Origin: Manihot esculenta
Lineage: Eukaryota > Streptophyta > Magnoliopsida > Malpighiales > Euphorbiaceae
Length of the DNA stretch: 64,000 nt
NCBI RefSeq assembly: GCF_001659605.2
Contig: NC_035170.2
Span: 5,828,001 to 5,892,000, forward strand
Direction of reading: 5' to 3'
Made by a program: the position numbers and the translations under genes. The notes under the pieces are model-generated. The model did no database searches, was not told where the DNA came from, and saw only the letters and a list, made by a program, of their open reading frames with translations. Below, piece by piece: positions 33,043 through 43,559 of this stretch (position 1 is the stretch's first letter; every line of letters begins with the position of its first letter).

Positions 33043-35759
33043 CTAGAGCAGTGACATCCCTAGGTAGGGCTAGGCTATTTCACTACTAGAGTAAGTGGCC
33101 TTAGGGAATGTGCTAGCATAACTCTAAACTGCTAATAACTGAATCATAGAAAACTCAAATAAAGAAACAGACGTATTCAGAAATAAAGCAGACAGTGTGA
33201 TTAGCGAGTCGGGAACGAGTCACTTTCGAAAGGTGCTTAGGGTTTTCCGACGTGCTTGCTTGAGGTGCTTGTTTATATTCATCATGCTTGCTTAAGTGAA
33301 AAGGACTTCTAAAGGATAAAAAGCATATTTTCGTAGGTCAATCTATGATTATTGAAAGTTTAAAAAACTAAATTGAAACATGGTAAAAAGTTTAGTGGGT
33401 TAAAGTGTTAATATGGAAAGTTAAAACATAAAAGTCAAATTTTACTTTCCATGTGTCACCTAACTAAGGAAAGGAGAAATGAAAAAGAAAATTAAAAAAA
33501 GAAAAAGGGATTTTCTTCTTTCTTCCTCCACCATTGCCGTAGCTCACCCATTGAAAAAACAACCAAAGCTTTGTTTTGTCTTCCTTCCACCAAAGCCAAG
33601 CCAAACTCCACCAAAGCCAAGCCAAACCTCACCAAAACAACTTCTTCCTTTAACCAAAATCTATCCTAAGATCAAGAGCTAAAGGAACAGCCATATAGTG
33701 AAAGAATTGAAGAAGAAAGGTTTAGGGTTCCATATACACCAAGCTTGAAAATCCAAGGTAAGCTTAGAAAGGTGAAGGAAATAACATCTTCTCATTTCTT
33801 CATGCATGAATTTTCATTATAGAGCTTTAATTTATAGTTTATTCAATCCTTTCCTAAGACATAAATCTACCTAGGTGAAGGAACATCAAAGGGAAAGGAG
33901 ATAGCTAGAGATTAGAAGAGGAAAAGAAAGAAGGAATCCAAGAAAGGTTTGGTGTTTGTATGATTTTTCTGTTTTCCTTTGATTCTGCCATGAATAAGTG
34001 AAATTAGGGGTTGATTTTACTTGCTGGAAATGTTGTTTTGATTGTATAAAGATGTTATATGAATGTTAAAATGATGTTTGAAAGTTAAAAGTGCAAATCT
34101 GGCAGAATAGGTTGTAACAGGACAGCTTGTGTTGATATTATTATAACTTATTGTGTGGTTATTGAAATTAGGCCTAAGATATACCAAATGAAATCTAAGA
34201 AAAAGAGATAAAACTTTCATGAATTGACCAAATTCTGAATCTGTAGGTAAGATGATGAAAATTTGAAGTGAACCGAAACTGGATACAGAGTTAGTGCATC
34301 CGGAACCGTGTGTATTGATTATACTATAACTAATTATGTACTCAGTGAAATTTGTTAATACCAGTGCCAAATGAATCCTAAGAAGTATACCTAAAACTTT
34401 GTAGAAGACACTTAAGCTTGAATTTGTATGGAAATGTATGAATCTGATAATTTTTGTGCTACTATAAACAGGTACTAATACTGGACTGATTAAGACCTGA
34501 TGGAGCAGCTTGTAACGAAAAATTCATAACTTAAGTTAGGATGATCAGAATTGCATGAATCATACCTTGTTGGAAAGATAAGACATAAATGTACATTTCT
34601 TATGAAGAAAATGAAGTTAAATTATAACGCTAAACTACTTGAAAAGTTGATGCAATATATGGCAGAATGTAGTTTTCTACATTAAAATGCTAAGTCAATA
34701 AAGTTTTGCACTATTTGCCATGAGTTTTCCATATTGTAAATCTTGGCATATGATATATGTAACTTGGAAAATGAATTCAAATAGCTTCAAATGGCATGCA
34801 TTTTACATTGATACATTGAATTAATAGTGCTTGGCCCTGGTAAACGTAATAGGAGTCGAGGTTAGTATAAGGGTATGGCATGCCATATAAACATACAGAG
34901 TTCGCAGTACTGCTACCGATACATGATCTATATTTGAGGTTACATATCTGGTACCTCATAAGCATGGCCACAGAGCTCTGCTATCACAGATTTGGCCTCT
35001 GAGCCTACCGTTCGGCACCCTGTGCCTACCGTTATAACTCCTTATCTACCTAGTCGATCCTACTATGTGTTTATAAGGGCTAAGATCTTAGTTAAGATTG
35101 ATACTTGATTTTGTGAACTTCTTAGTGAGTGTTAATATGTTTGCATCTATTACATGCACTAAGCTGTGGTGATTTGCTATGAATAGAAAATGTGCAATAA
35201 AGGAAAAAGAAGATGTTTTTATTCTGATTATCTGTAAACGTGAACTTGTTTACGCTATTTTGTTATTTGTTGTTATCACCCACTGAGCATTAGCTCAGCG
35301 TGTTGGTTTTTACCTCACGCAGGTTGTAGATAAAGTAGGCACGCGAAGTTCATCAAAGGTCTACATCAGATATCAAGGCCATTATCATAGCTGGTTCTTT
35401 TGAGTCTCTGAGTCATAGTACAGTTTTATTTTGGCATGTACATATTAAATAGAGTGAGTTGTAAAGATTATGTAATCAAAAATAGTAAGATATCAAATGA
35501 CAGTTGTTAGTGTAATTATAAGTGTGATGTTCATATGTATTACAGGTTAAAGTGCTAATGAAACAGAGGAAATTTTGCCGAAAAATTTTGGGTTAGAAAT
35601 CTCACATTTATTTTAATCACTTGATGAAAGTTACATGCATTACCTAAAAACTTGGTATTTACAGATAAAAGAAATTGTTTAGTCCTGATATATCTAAAAA
35701 GGTATAGTTTGTGACATTCCTTGCTCTATCTACTCTTTGATAGGGTAAGGGGTGTTACA
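33021..35759 (+). repeat. 3' LTR of element E
   Basis: 2,739 bases, almost identical to the 5' LTR. The main difference is a deletion of about 28 bases near 34085. It supplies the TAG stop of the polyprotein at 33040-33042. Confidence 0.96.
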
Positions 35760-35790
35760 AATTTGATTTAAACTAACGTATTTTCCCTTT

Positions 35791-37451
35791 ATGACCAGGG
35801 CTGGCCGTAAAGAAAATCTTCTTTACGATCCGGAGATAGAACGCACTGCCAAGAGCTTAAGGAAGCAAGCAAACTTGAGGAACCAAGCCTCAAGAGCATC
35901 TTCATCCACAAATCCGGAGTCTGCCATCCGATCTGCCACTGCACCAGCAAGCAAATCCGCTACTGCCTCCACTGCTGAAATCGCACCAGCAGATTTTTCT
36001 GCACCAGTAGAATTTGTTGTTTCACCTACTACAGAATTTGCTGCACCAGCAAATTTACCCGTTGCCACGCCTGCCACTGCAGAAATTACACTAGAAACTG
36101 AATTCCAGATTCCTGCAGAAGATCACACAATGGTAGAACAACCTGCTGTCCGTGAAGAAGCTGAAATTCAAGTTGGAAATCTGCTTGTCCCTGTCCAAGC
36201 ACCACAGCTACGGGAGAGAACTCTTGGAGAGCTAGCTGAACCAGCAGGAGACTAACCACCCTTATGCATTGCTTACCTCCCATTGACAGCACCCTTTGAA
36301 TTAAAGACAGGCCTAATCCATCTCCTTCCCAAATTTAGAGGCCTAGAAAATGAGGATCCTCACAAGCATTTGAAGGAATTCCACATATTGTGCTCCACCA
36401 TGAGACCTCAAGGTATTACTGAAGAGCATGTCAAACTTAGAGCCTTCCCTTTTTTCCTAGATGACTATGCCAAGGAATGGCTATTCTACTTACCACCCGG
36501 ATCCATCACATCATGGGCCGGTATGGTGAGAGCATTCTTGAGAAAATTCTTTCCTACCTCAAAAGCCATAGGCATCCGTCGAGAAATAAGTGGTATAAGG
36601 CAAAAGCACTCTGAAGGCTTGTATGAGTAATGGGAAAGGTTCAAAAAGTTGTGCACAAGCGGCCCCCAGCATGATATTTCTGACCAATCTCTCATTGAGT
36701 ATTTCTATGGAGGTCTGCTACCCTCAGAGAGAAAATTTATTGATGCAGCCTGTGGAGGATCAATTGAGAAGAAGTCACCTCGAGAGATGAGGGGTTTAAT
36801 TTCCACCATGGCTGCATCTTCTCAGCAATTTGGAGACCAAGAGCTGCCACCAAGGAGTGTAAATGAGGTGAGTACATCCATTTTAGCATCCCAAATTTCT
36901 GATCTCACCAATGTTGTCCGTAGCCTTATTGTGGGTCAAACCCAATAAGTTCAGCAGATTCAGCAGCCCAAGCCATGTGGAATATGTGCAACAACCACCC
37001 AATTGATCTATGTCCTTCCCTTCAAGAAGAGGACCAGCAAGTCAATGTTGTTGGAGGCTTTAATGGGCAAAGAAGGTATGATCCCTATGCAAATACATAT
37101 AATCCAGGTTGGAGGGACCATCCAAATTTCAGTTATGCAAGGACCAATCCATATCCAAGCTATCAGCAATGGAATCCAGCCCAAGCTGCACCTCAAAAGT
37201 CCAATACACCTCTTGAAGAGATTGTGAAGTCCTTAGCAAATACTGTGCAAAATCTTGAGCAACAAGTGAGCCAAATGGCCACTTCAATGAGCAAATGGGA
37301 GTCACAAGGGAAGCTACCATCCCAAACTGAGATAAATCTAAGACAAAATGTTAGTGCCATCACATTGAGGAGTGGAAAAGAGCTGCAAGACAGCAAGGCT
37401 AAGAAATTGAAGAAACAGGCCATGGAGGAGAATCTACCAGAAAGTGATTAG
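35791..37451 (+). pseudogene. Gag of Athila-like element D, broken
   Basis: Starts MTRAGRKENLLYDPEIE, an Athila/Calypso-like beginning. An Ala/Thr/Pro-rich stretch and then the gag core follow (FRGLENEDPHKHLKEF, LRAFPFFLDDYAKEWL, FYGGLLPSERKFIDAA). The frame is broken by TAA at 36253, TAA at 36628 (in place of a codon before WERFKKLC), TAA at 36946, and a shift near 36975. After that the knuckle-like region and a Gln/Pro-rich part with a coiled-coil stretch (LANTVQNLEQQVSQMATSM) continue to 37451. One of the expected knuckle cysteine/histidine groups is partly lost at the shift. Gag would form particles; this copy could not make full-length protein. Confidence 0.85.
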
Positions 37452-37600
37452 GGCAGTCGATCTGCCCAAATCACTGACCCATTCGCTAGGCAGACTAAGC
37501 TACCCAGCAGTGATCTGCCCAAATCGCCAGACAAGGCAGAATTCGATCTGCCCAAATCAATAATCCAGGCAGAGTCCAGCTCCAAATAGACCAGCAACCA

Positions 37601-38482
37601 ATGGAAAATTTTAAGGTACCTCTTCCCTTCCCAAAGAGATTTGCAAGGTCCCAAAAGGAGAAAGAGGAGAAAGAAATACTTGAGACACTTCGCAAGGTAG
37701 AAATCAACATTCCCCTATTAGATGCTGTGAAGCAAATTCCAAGGTATGCCAAGTTTCTCAAAGAGCTATGCACCAACCGAAGGAAACTTGCTGAACGTGA
37801 AAAGGTAAGTGTGGGGAAGTGTGTCTCAGCTGTCATTCAAAGAAAACTTCCAACCAAATACAAGGATAGAGGAATGTTCGCTGTTTCATGCAAAATAGGC
37901 AACGTTGGGATAAAGAAAGCCATGTGTGACCTTGGGGCTTCAATCAATGTCATGCCCCTTTCCATCTTTAACTTGTTGAATGCAGGCACACTCAAGGGCA
38001 CCAGCATTGTGATCCAATTAGCTGATCGATCCGTCGTCTATTCCAAGGGAGTGCTAGAAGATATGTTAGTACAAGTTGACCAACTAGTCTTCCCAGCAGA
38101 TTTTTATGTGATTGACATGGAGGAGGATAAGGGCAAAATCACCTCTGACATCCTACTTGGGAGACCATTCTTGAGCACAGCTAGAACAAAAATTGATGTG
38201 CATGATGGCACATTGACCATGGAGTTTGAAGGGGAAGTTATCAAGTTTAATGTTTATGATGCCATGAAATTCCCCAATGATATTTCTCCTGTTTATGGCC
38301 TTGATATAATTGATGATTTAAGTCAAGAAATTTTTGACTTTGATCTAGAGGACACACTCAATGCTGACTTGTGCAGATTTGAAGAGACAGACAGCAGCAG
38401 TACCAAGACAGACCAGATGGAGTACTGTTCACAGCTGGTTACAGGTGATTTGTCCAAATTACTGACCAAATCACTGGAGTAG
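37601..38482 (+). CDS. Aspartic protease region of Athila-like element D
   Basis: Open frame of 293 codons. The first half (FPKRFARSQKEKEEKEILE, then CTNRRKLAEREKVSVG) is the conserved linker between gag and protease in Athila polyproteins. The protease begins near residue 105; its catalytic motif reads CDLGASINVMPLS, with DLGAS in place of DTGA, as is usual in this clade. The flap-side block DILLGRPFLSTARTKID lies at about residue 187. The tail is acidic and ends at a stop in the repeat-rich spacer. It was part of a longer polyprotein: the ATG used here is only the first in the open stretch, and gag upstream is broken. Whether an active protease is made is unknown. Confidence 0.8.
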   Translation: MENFKVPLPFPKRFARSQKEKEEKEILETLRKVEINIPLLDAVKQIPRYAKFLKELCTNRRKLAEREKVSVGKCVSAVIQRKLPTKYKDRGMFAVSCKIGNVGIKKAMCDLGASINVMPLSIFNLLNAGTLKGTSIVIQLADRSVVYSKGVLEDMLVQVDQLVFPADFYVIDMEEDKGKITSDILLGRPFLSTARTKIDVHDGTLTMEFEGEVIKFNVYDAMKFPNDISPVYGLDIIDDLSQEIFDFDLEDTLNADLCRFEETDSSSTKTDQMEYCSQLVTGDLSKLLTKSLE

Positions 38483-38894
38483 ACAAACAGGACAGACAGT
38501 GATCTGCCCAGATCACCTGAAACAGCACCAGATGATCTGCCCAAATCAACCAGCAGACAACAGACAGCAAACCAGCAGACAGCAGACAGCAAACCAGCAG
38601 ACAGCAAATGTACCAGATCTGAAGCCCTTACCAGAACACCTCAAATATGCCTTCTTGGGAGCTGGAAATACACTTCCAGCTATAATTTCCAACCAGCTCA
38701 GCCCACAAGAAGAAGAAAAACTCCTAGAAGTGTTGAGGAAGCACAAAGAAGCAATTGGGTGGACCTTGGAGGACATAAAAGGCACCTCAAGACCATTCGG
38801 TGGAGGCTCATCTCACCAGAATCGAAGACAGGATGCAGCACATGGAAAGCATGCTGCAGCTGCTGGTGGACCATTTTCTGCCCCACCATCATGA
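38483..38894 (+). pseudogene. Pre-RT linker of element D joined to a 3' segment by deletion
   Basis: Begins with copies of GATCTGCCCAAATCA and tandem CAGACAGCA-like repeats (38555-38610). The conserved linker PEHLKYAFLGAGNTLP and EEKLLEVLRKHKEAIGWTL up to DIKG (about 38783) follows. In autonomous Athila elements the RT domain starts next; here the sequence switches to an unrelated segment that, in another frame, has a helical pattern (RIEDRMQHMESMLQLL) and a His cluster. RT, RNase H and integrase are missing. Confidence 0.75.
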
Positions 38895-39947
38895 CAGACA
38901 GTGATTTGGCGAGTGATTTGCCCAAATCACTGGCCAAATCGCCCACAGATCAGGCAGTCCCTTTCCTTCTCCTTATTAATTTTTTTTCATATAAATGTTT
39001 AACCATTGAGGACAATGTTTGGGATAGCTGTGGGGGTATTTACTGTTAGGTTATATTTTTTTTCGTTTACATTATCTTTTTGCTATCTTTTTGCTATCTT
39101 TTTGCTTTCTTTTTGTTTCTTTTTGCATCTTTTTGCCCCATAAACACACACCAAAAAAAATTTTTTCACACATTTTTTTTCACTTTTTGCACACACACAC
39201 AGAATTTTGTCTTTTCTTTTGCTTTACTCAGCATAGATAACAAGGTTAAAAGAGCTCCCTATCTCATTACCCCATTGATTTACCATCCCTTTAAGCCTAA
39301 ATTGAATCACTTACAGTGTGTTACCTTCACTTAGGAAGTTCTTTTCTTGAATTGAATCTCTAAATTTGCTGTGGTCAAGGGAAATAAAAATATAAATGCA
39401 TGCAAATAAAAAGTTAGTGTAACCCCTTATGAGCTGATTTGCCCAAACTATTATGAAAAGAAAAGAAAAAGAAAAACCATCACAAAAGCACAAATCATAA
39501 AACCTGTTCCTATGGCCAAATAAGCTTCGAACAGAGCTAGTAGCCACTTGAACAAGTGACTAACTGAGTAACCAGGGGTGGGTATCACCAATATGCACCT
39601 TCGCGTAAAAAGGTTAGTGACTTTTTTAGGCAAGAATAAAAAGTGCTGCTGAATAAAATAAAATAAAATGCTCAAGGAAGGGCAAGTCACTCTTATAAGT
39701 TGCATTGAGCTTATACAAAGAGAATAAGCATGATTGAATCAAAAACCTTTCTTTTGACGACAATAGGTGAGGGGAAACAAGGAAAAGAGAGAACAACCTT
39801 GGTGCATGTACTCCATACTGTAATACTTCAATCTAGGAGTCTATGGGGGGCTGATTAAGTGGCACTTCGGCTCAAAAGAAAAAGGAGCTTGATTGACTAA
39901 GTTATTTGTCGCTTGAGGACAAGCAACAAGCTAGGTATGGGGGTATT
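38895..39947 (+). other. 3' noncoding region and polypurine tract of element D
   Basis: No ORF of note. It contains repeats of CTTTTTGCTAT (39075-39130), poly-T and CA-rich tracts, and ends in a purine-rich GGTATGGGGGTATT just before the 3' LTR, which fits the Athila polypurine tract. Confidence 0.65.
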
Positions 39948-41394
39948 TGATCAAGCATAATTTAGCCACATTTTTAGTATATTTATTACTGTCTAATTAC
40001 ACATTTTTCTAGCTTAATTTATATTTTTGTTATATTTTTGTAGAAAAAGAAGAAAATGGAAAGTTGGAGAAAAAGTGAAGAAAAAGCTGGAAAAGTGATT
40101 GGGTCAAAGTGATTTGGCCAAAACACTGCCCAGATCAAGCTGAAGCAGAAACCTGGAGGCAACAGGCAGAAGTGATTTGGGCAAGCGATCTGTCCAAATC
40201 ACTCGCAGAGACATAAAGCTAAAAACTGGACTGACTCACGGAAAAGCGATTGGGGCAAGTGATATGCCCAAATCACTGCCCCAATCACACTGACAGCAGA
40301 AACAGACAGCAGAGACGGGAAAAGTGCAGGGAACTGAAATTCAAATTTTGAGAAGACCAAATCCAACTCAATCACTGCCAACACAATTCCAAGAGCCACG
40401 AAAGAGTTTCTCATCTAAGGAATTCCATTTGCAATTAAATTCAACATCAAAAGAGGAATCAAAAACCAAATCAAAAAGGGATTTCAAAACCCTAGATGGA
40501 TGGGATTCTTTAGCTATAAAAGAGCAGCCTCCAAACCAGCAAAGGGACATCATCTCAGCATCCTCTCCTCCTCGGGAATTCTGCAGAAATACAGCAGAAC
40601 TTACTTTCTTCTTTTCTTCTCTTCTTTTGTGTATTTTTGTCCACCATGAGTGGCTAAAACAATTCATTTCTAGTTGAAGTTGGAAAATTCAGATTTGTGA
40701 TGAATTGGGAGATTTAAATCTCCATTGTTAAACTTCTATTTATTTTCAATATTTATGCAATTTGATCTTTCTATAATTGTTGCTTTGCTTTTAATTGCTT
40801 GAGTAACAATTGTTTGAATAATTTAGGTCCGTAATTGCTTAGATTATTTAAACACATATTTAATCAAGTTGCATAATCTAAACTTGACCACGCGGTTGGC
40901 AAGGTTAGAATTAGGTTTCTTTAAGTCTTAATGCAGTTAACAGTTGTTCGATGCTAAAAGCCCCAAGGACATTCCTTGGCAACTTGTTGACTAGTGTTTG
41001 ATTAGCGAACGTTTCCTAATCAAACTAGAACTAAGGAGGAATTTGGTTGTGAGAAGCGTCTTCCACAACCAAAACTAATTTATTGAATTAAAATAGGAGT
41101 ATTAAATAATCAATGATCAATTCTGAACAAACTGAAATAGATCCATATTTCAACTAGAATCTTTCCCCTATTGAAATTCTCACTTATTTAAATTATTGCT
41201 TTCTCTTGCTTTCTAGATTTAATCCATCAAAACAAAACCCCATCTTTTATTTATTTGTTATTTGGTTGCCTTAGTCATTATTAGGAAAATCTTTGATGTC
41301 AAATCCCTGTGGTTCGACCCTATTGCCACTATCTACAAGTTAATTGTTGATTGTTTAATAGGTTTATTTTTGACGACTTCGACAACCGCTATCA
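39948..41394 (+). repeat. 3' LTR of element D
   Basis: 1,447 bases matching 23955-25403, ending CCGCTATCA and followed by the TAGGG target duplication. Confidence 0.95.
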
Positions 41395-42539
41395 TAGGGC
41401 GATTCTTATAATCAAACCTAAAGACGCGCAATCGGGTGTAAGTCCCATATTGTAAAATTTTTCTAAAACATTTCATGCTTAGAAGGTGGGAGTCTGCCCG
41501 ACCATGTGTCTAGGTATTGATCTTGTTTTGCAAAAATTCTCCAAATTATTTTATGACCACTAACCGGGTGTTAGGCCCTGTTAAGTGAACCTGCCTTAGC
41601 CTCTTTTTGGGTAAAAAATGGTGATCACCAGGTTAATGGGTTGGTTGGGCGGTAATCCCTTAGCCAATTGATAAAAAATTATTTAAATCGTTAGTGGCAA
41701 TGATTGGATGAGGGTACGGGATAAATACTGACATACAAACACCTAGTAAGAATAATGACGAGATATGCAAAATATATTTTTTCATTACAAAAGATCACAT
41801 GAGGAGAGAGAGGTCTTCAATTCCGTCCTCCCAAGTCTTTATAAAATCAGTATTTTCTATACCTATTACATTATTAGCAGAGACCCAGTTGACGAGGTTT
41901 TTCTCAATTTGTCCCTCTCCCTCTTGCTTGACCTCATTCTCGGAGAAGATGTTGTCCATCCATGTAAAGCCTTATGGAGGAAATTGTTTCTCTAACTATC
42001 CTCCTGGCCTGATTCTTAGAATTAATCTTGCACAATCTAACCTACTCCCTAAGAGTCTCGACACCAGAAACTATTGAAGAGGCTAACACCATGGCTAGTA
42101 CAAAGCCCCTTCATAAGTTTAATATAACCAGGCTGATTTTAGTCCTTAGCCAATACACAGAGCCGAGAAGTATGCTTCTCGATTACTTTTGCACCTTCAT
42201 AAAAGAACCGCTTTTAGCTGCCCTTCATATACCATGATGGTACTCTCTGCAAGAATCTGATTATCCATAGATATGGAAATGGGGTCGTCAAGGAGTGGTC
42301 AGGACTTTCGCAAACATCAGTTGTAAGAAAAAGTAGAGAAGAATGGTTTTTATACAATGGCGTAACCAGTAAATCTTTGAATACGGCTCAAGAAATAAGG
42401 CAATCATCGTTTATGGGTAGAAGCAGGCAAAACAAAATAAGCAAGAAAGACCAATCTAATCATGCCACATGGCCCAGATCGAGAAGAAAAACTAAATCTG
42501 AAGAATCAAAGACCAACAGGAGAATCTCTTATGTGGCAC
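41395..42539 (+). other. 3' noncoding region of the Tat element
   Basis: Resumes Tat sequence after element D. Short phrases such as GGGTGTAAGTCCC and CGGGTGTTAGGCCCTG are reminiscent of the minisatellite region, but no clear array or reading frame is seen. Confidence 0.5.
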
Positions 42540-43057
42540 AACGATCGCCTAAAGTAAGCCATGAGCTGTCGCCACAAAATAAGATTGCGTGGCAAGGGTT
42601 CGATAATCTGAAAAGCGGTCCAATCTTAAGAAAGGAAGACCTGGACATCGTGATACCCGGTTCATCATCAAGACTCACCCTCTTATAGATAGGTCGAGTT
42701 TTAATATAAAGTTACTGTTAATAGGCACAATCCTGCAGACTCCCATTATGCCTGTAATAACTGGATCACTGACCAGTTAAATCGACGAGATCTCTTATCA
42801 AGCAGCCGGCCACATCATTGCTGGATTATCAGGAGCTGCTATATTTAACCCCGTTCTCTTACAGTATAAAAGTCAAATGATCACAGAGATAAATATACGT
42901 AATTTTCTTACACAATTACTCTCAAGTTCTACATTTGCTCTATCCTCCAGTTTACTGACTTGAGAGTCGGAGCGGTTTCCGTGGGCACCAACCACCTCAC
43001 ATTCTCTTTCTTATAGGTTTAGCTAATCAGAGCGCAACTTTCTTTTTGATTGCATCA
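42540..43057 (+). repeat. 3' LTR of the Tat element
   Basis: Matches 5277-5775 through most of its length and ends GCATCA at 43057, followed by ATAAC. It may begin further left, since no clear TG start or polypurine tract was identified. Confidence 0.7.
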
Positions 43058-43559
43058 ATAACATATAAATTAACTATTATAACCCTATTTTATTTTTAAG
43101 AAACTCCTCAAAATATCTCTTAGTATTTAATAAAATTTAATGTCTTTCAAATAGGTATAATTGAAAGGTCAATAAAAAAAATTTCTTATTTAATATGTGT
43201 GAAAAAATAAAATAGACAACAATTATGGTACATGGTGTAATAAAAAATTTAAACCATTTTGATTTTGTTAGTTATAACTCAATATTAAATTTTGGTTCAA
43301 CAGACTGATTTTAACCAATTAAATTAATATTATATCATTTTTATTCAATAAAATAAATATTTTATTTTAATTTTTAGAAATTAATATTTATTTTTCTTAT
43401 TAGAACAAAAATAAAGGTTTACTACAAAAATATTACTTTAATGATAAAATTAAAAACCTCTCGTTAGTGGAAAATAAGTAACTACCAATTATATATTTTA
43501 TCGTTATTATATGGAGCCTCGTTTATTGCTACTTTAGGTCTCTATTAATTATCTTCTTA
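43058..43559. other. AT-rich spacer
   Basis: No gene, terminal repeat or coding similarity recognised. Confidence 0.5.

Larger units (their letters stand above)
25430..35759 (+). mobile_element. Intact young Tekay-type Ty3/gypsy element (E)
   Basis: 10,330 bases with LTRs TGTAACATCCTC...GGTGTTACA and AATTT target duplications (25425-25429 and 35760-35764). The primer site is intact, a single uninterrupted gag-pol frame spans 28345-33042, and the polypurine tract is intact. The LTRs differ by one indel of about 28 bases (near 26495) and by only a dozen or so substitutions noticed by eye, so this is the youngest large insertion here. It sits in the leader of element D. It is a different family from element A: the LTRs are unrelated apart from their ends. 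Confidence 0.96.
23955..41394 (+). mobile_element. Athila-like Ty3/gypsy element (D) lacking RT and integrase
   Basis: LTRs of about 1.45 kb start TGATCAAGCATAATTTAGCC and end CCGCTATCA, with perfect TAGGG target duplications (23950-23954 and 41395-41399). Without the nested element E its own length is about 7.1 kb. It has a tRNA-Asp-type primer site, an Athila-type gag (broken) and an open protease region. The start of the pre-RT linker (GWTLEDIKG) then joins directly to a 3' segment, with no RT, RNase H or integrase. The element is therefore non-autonomous. It sits in the 3' noncoding part of the Tat element. Confidence 0.93.
5250..43057 (+). mobile_element. Old Tat-type Ty3/gypsy element split by nested insertions
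   Basis: LTR-like sequence at about 5250-5775 is repeated at about 42540-43057. Between them are pieces of one degenerate polyprotein in the right order: protease start before 6118, rest of protease, reverse transcriptase and RNase H at 15805-17684, the RNase H/integrase linker at 19829-20100, and integrase at 22255-23215. A minisatellite and a noncoding 3' region follow. When the inserted elements and one copy of each target duplication are mentally removed, the reading frame runs on across the 6118/15805 and 17684/19829 joints, which is strong evidence for one original element. The RT and integrase style fits the Tat lineage. Gag seems deleted and many stops are present. The left LTR edge is uncertain. 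Confidence 0.85.

Noticed and set aside
35823..36077. Minus-strand open frame rich in Ala and Val
   Set aside because: Antisense shadow of the Ala/Thr-rich stretch of the Athila-like gag.
42377..42688. 103-codon basic open frame in the 3' LTR region of the Tat element
   Set aside because: It overlaps the LTR and is not open in the 5' copy.
43421..43435. ACTACAAAAATATT as a second CACTA terminus
   Set aside because: The leading C is missing (it reads TTTACTACAAAAA), the orientation is the same as at 46572, and there are no subterminal repeats.
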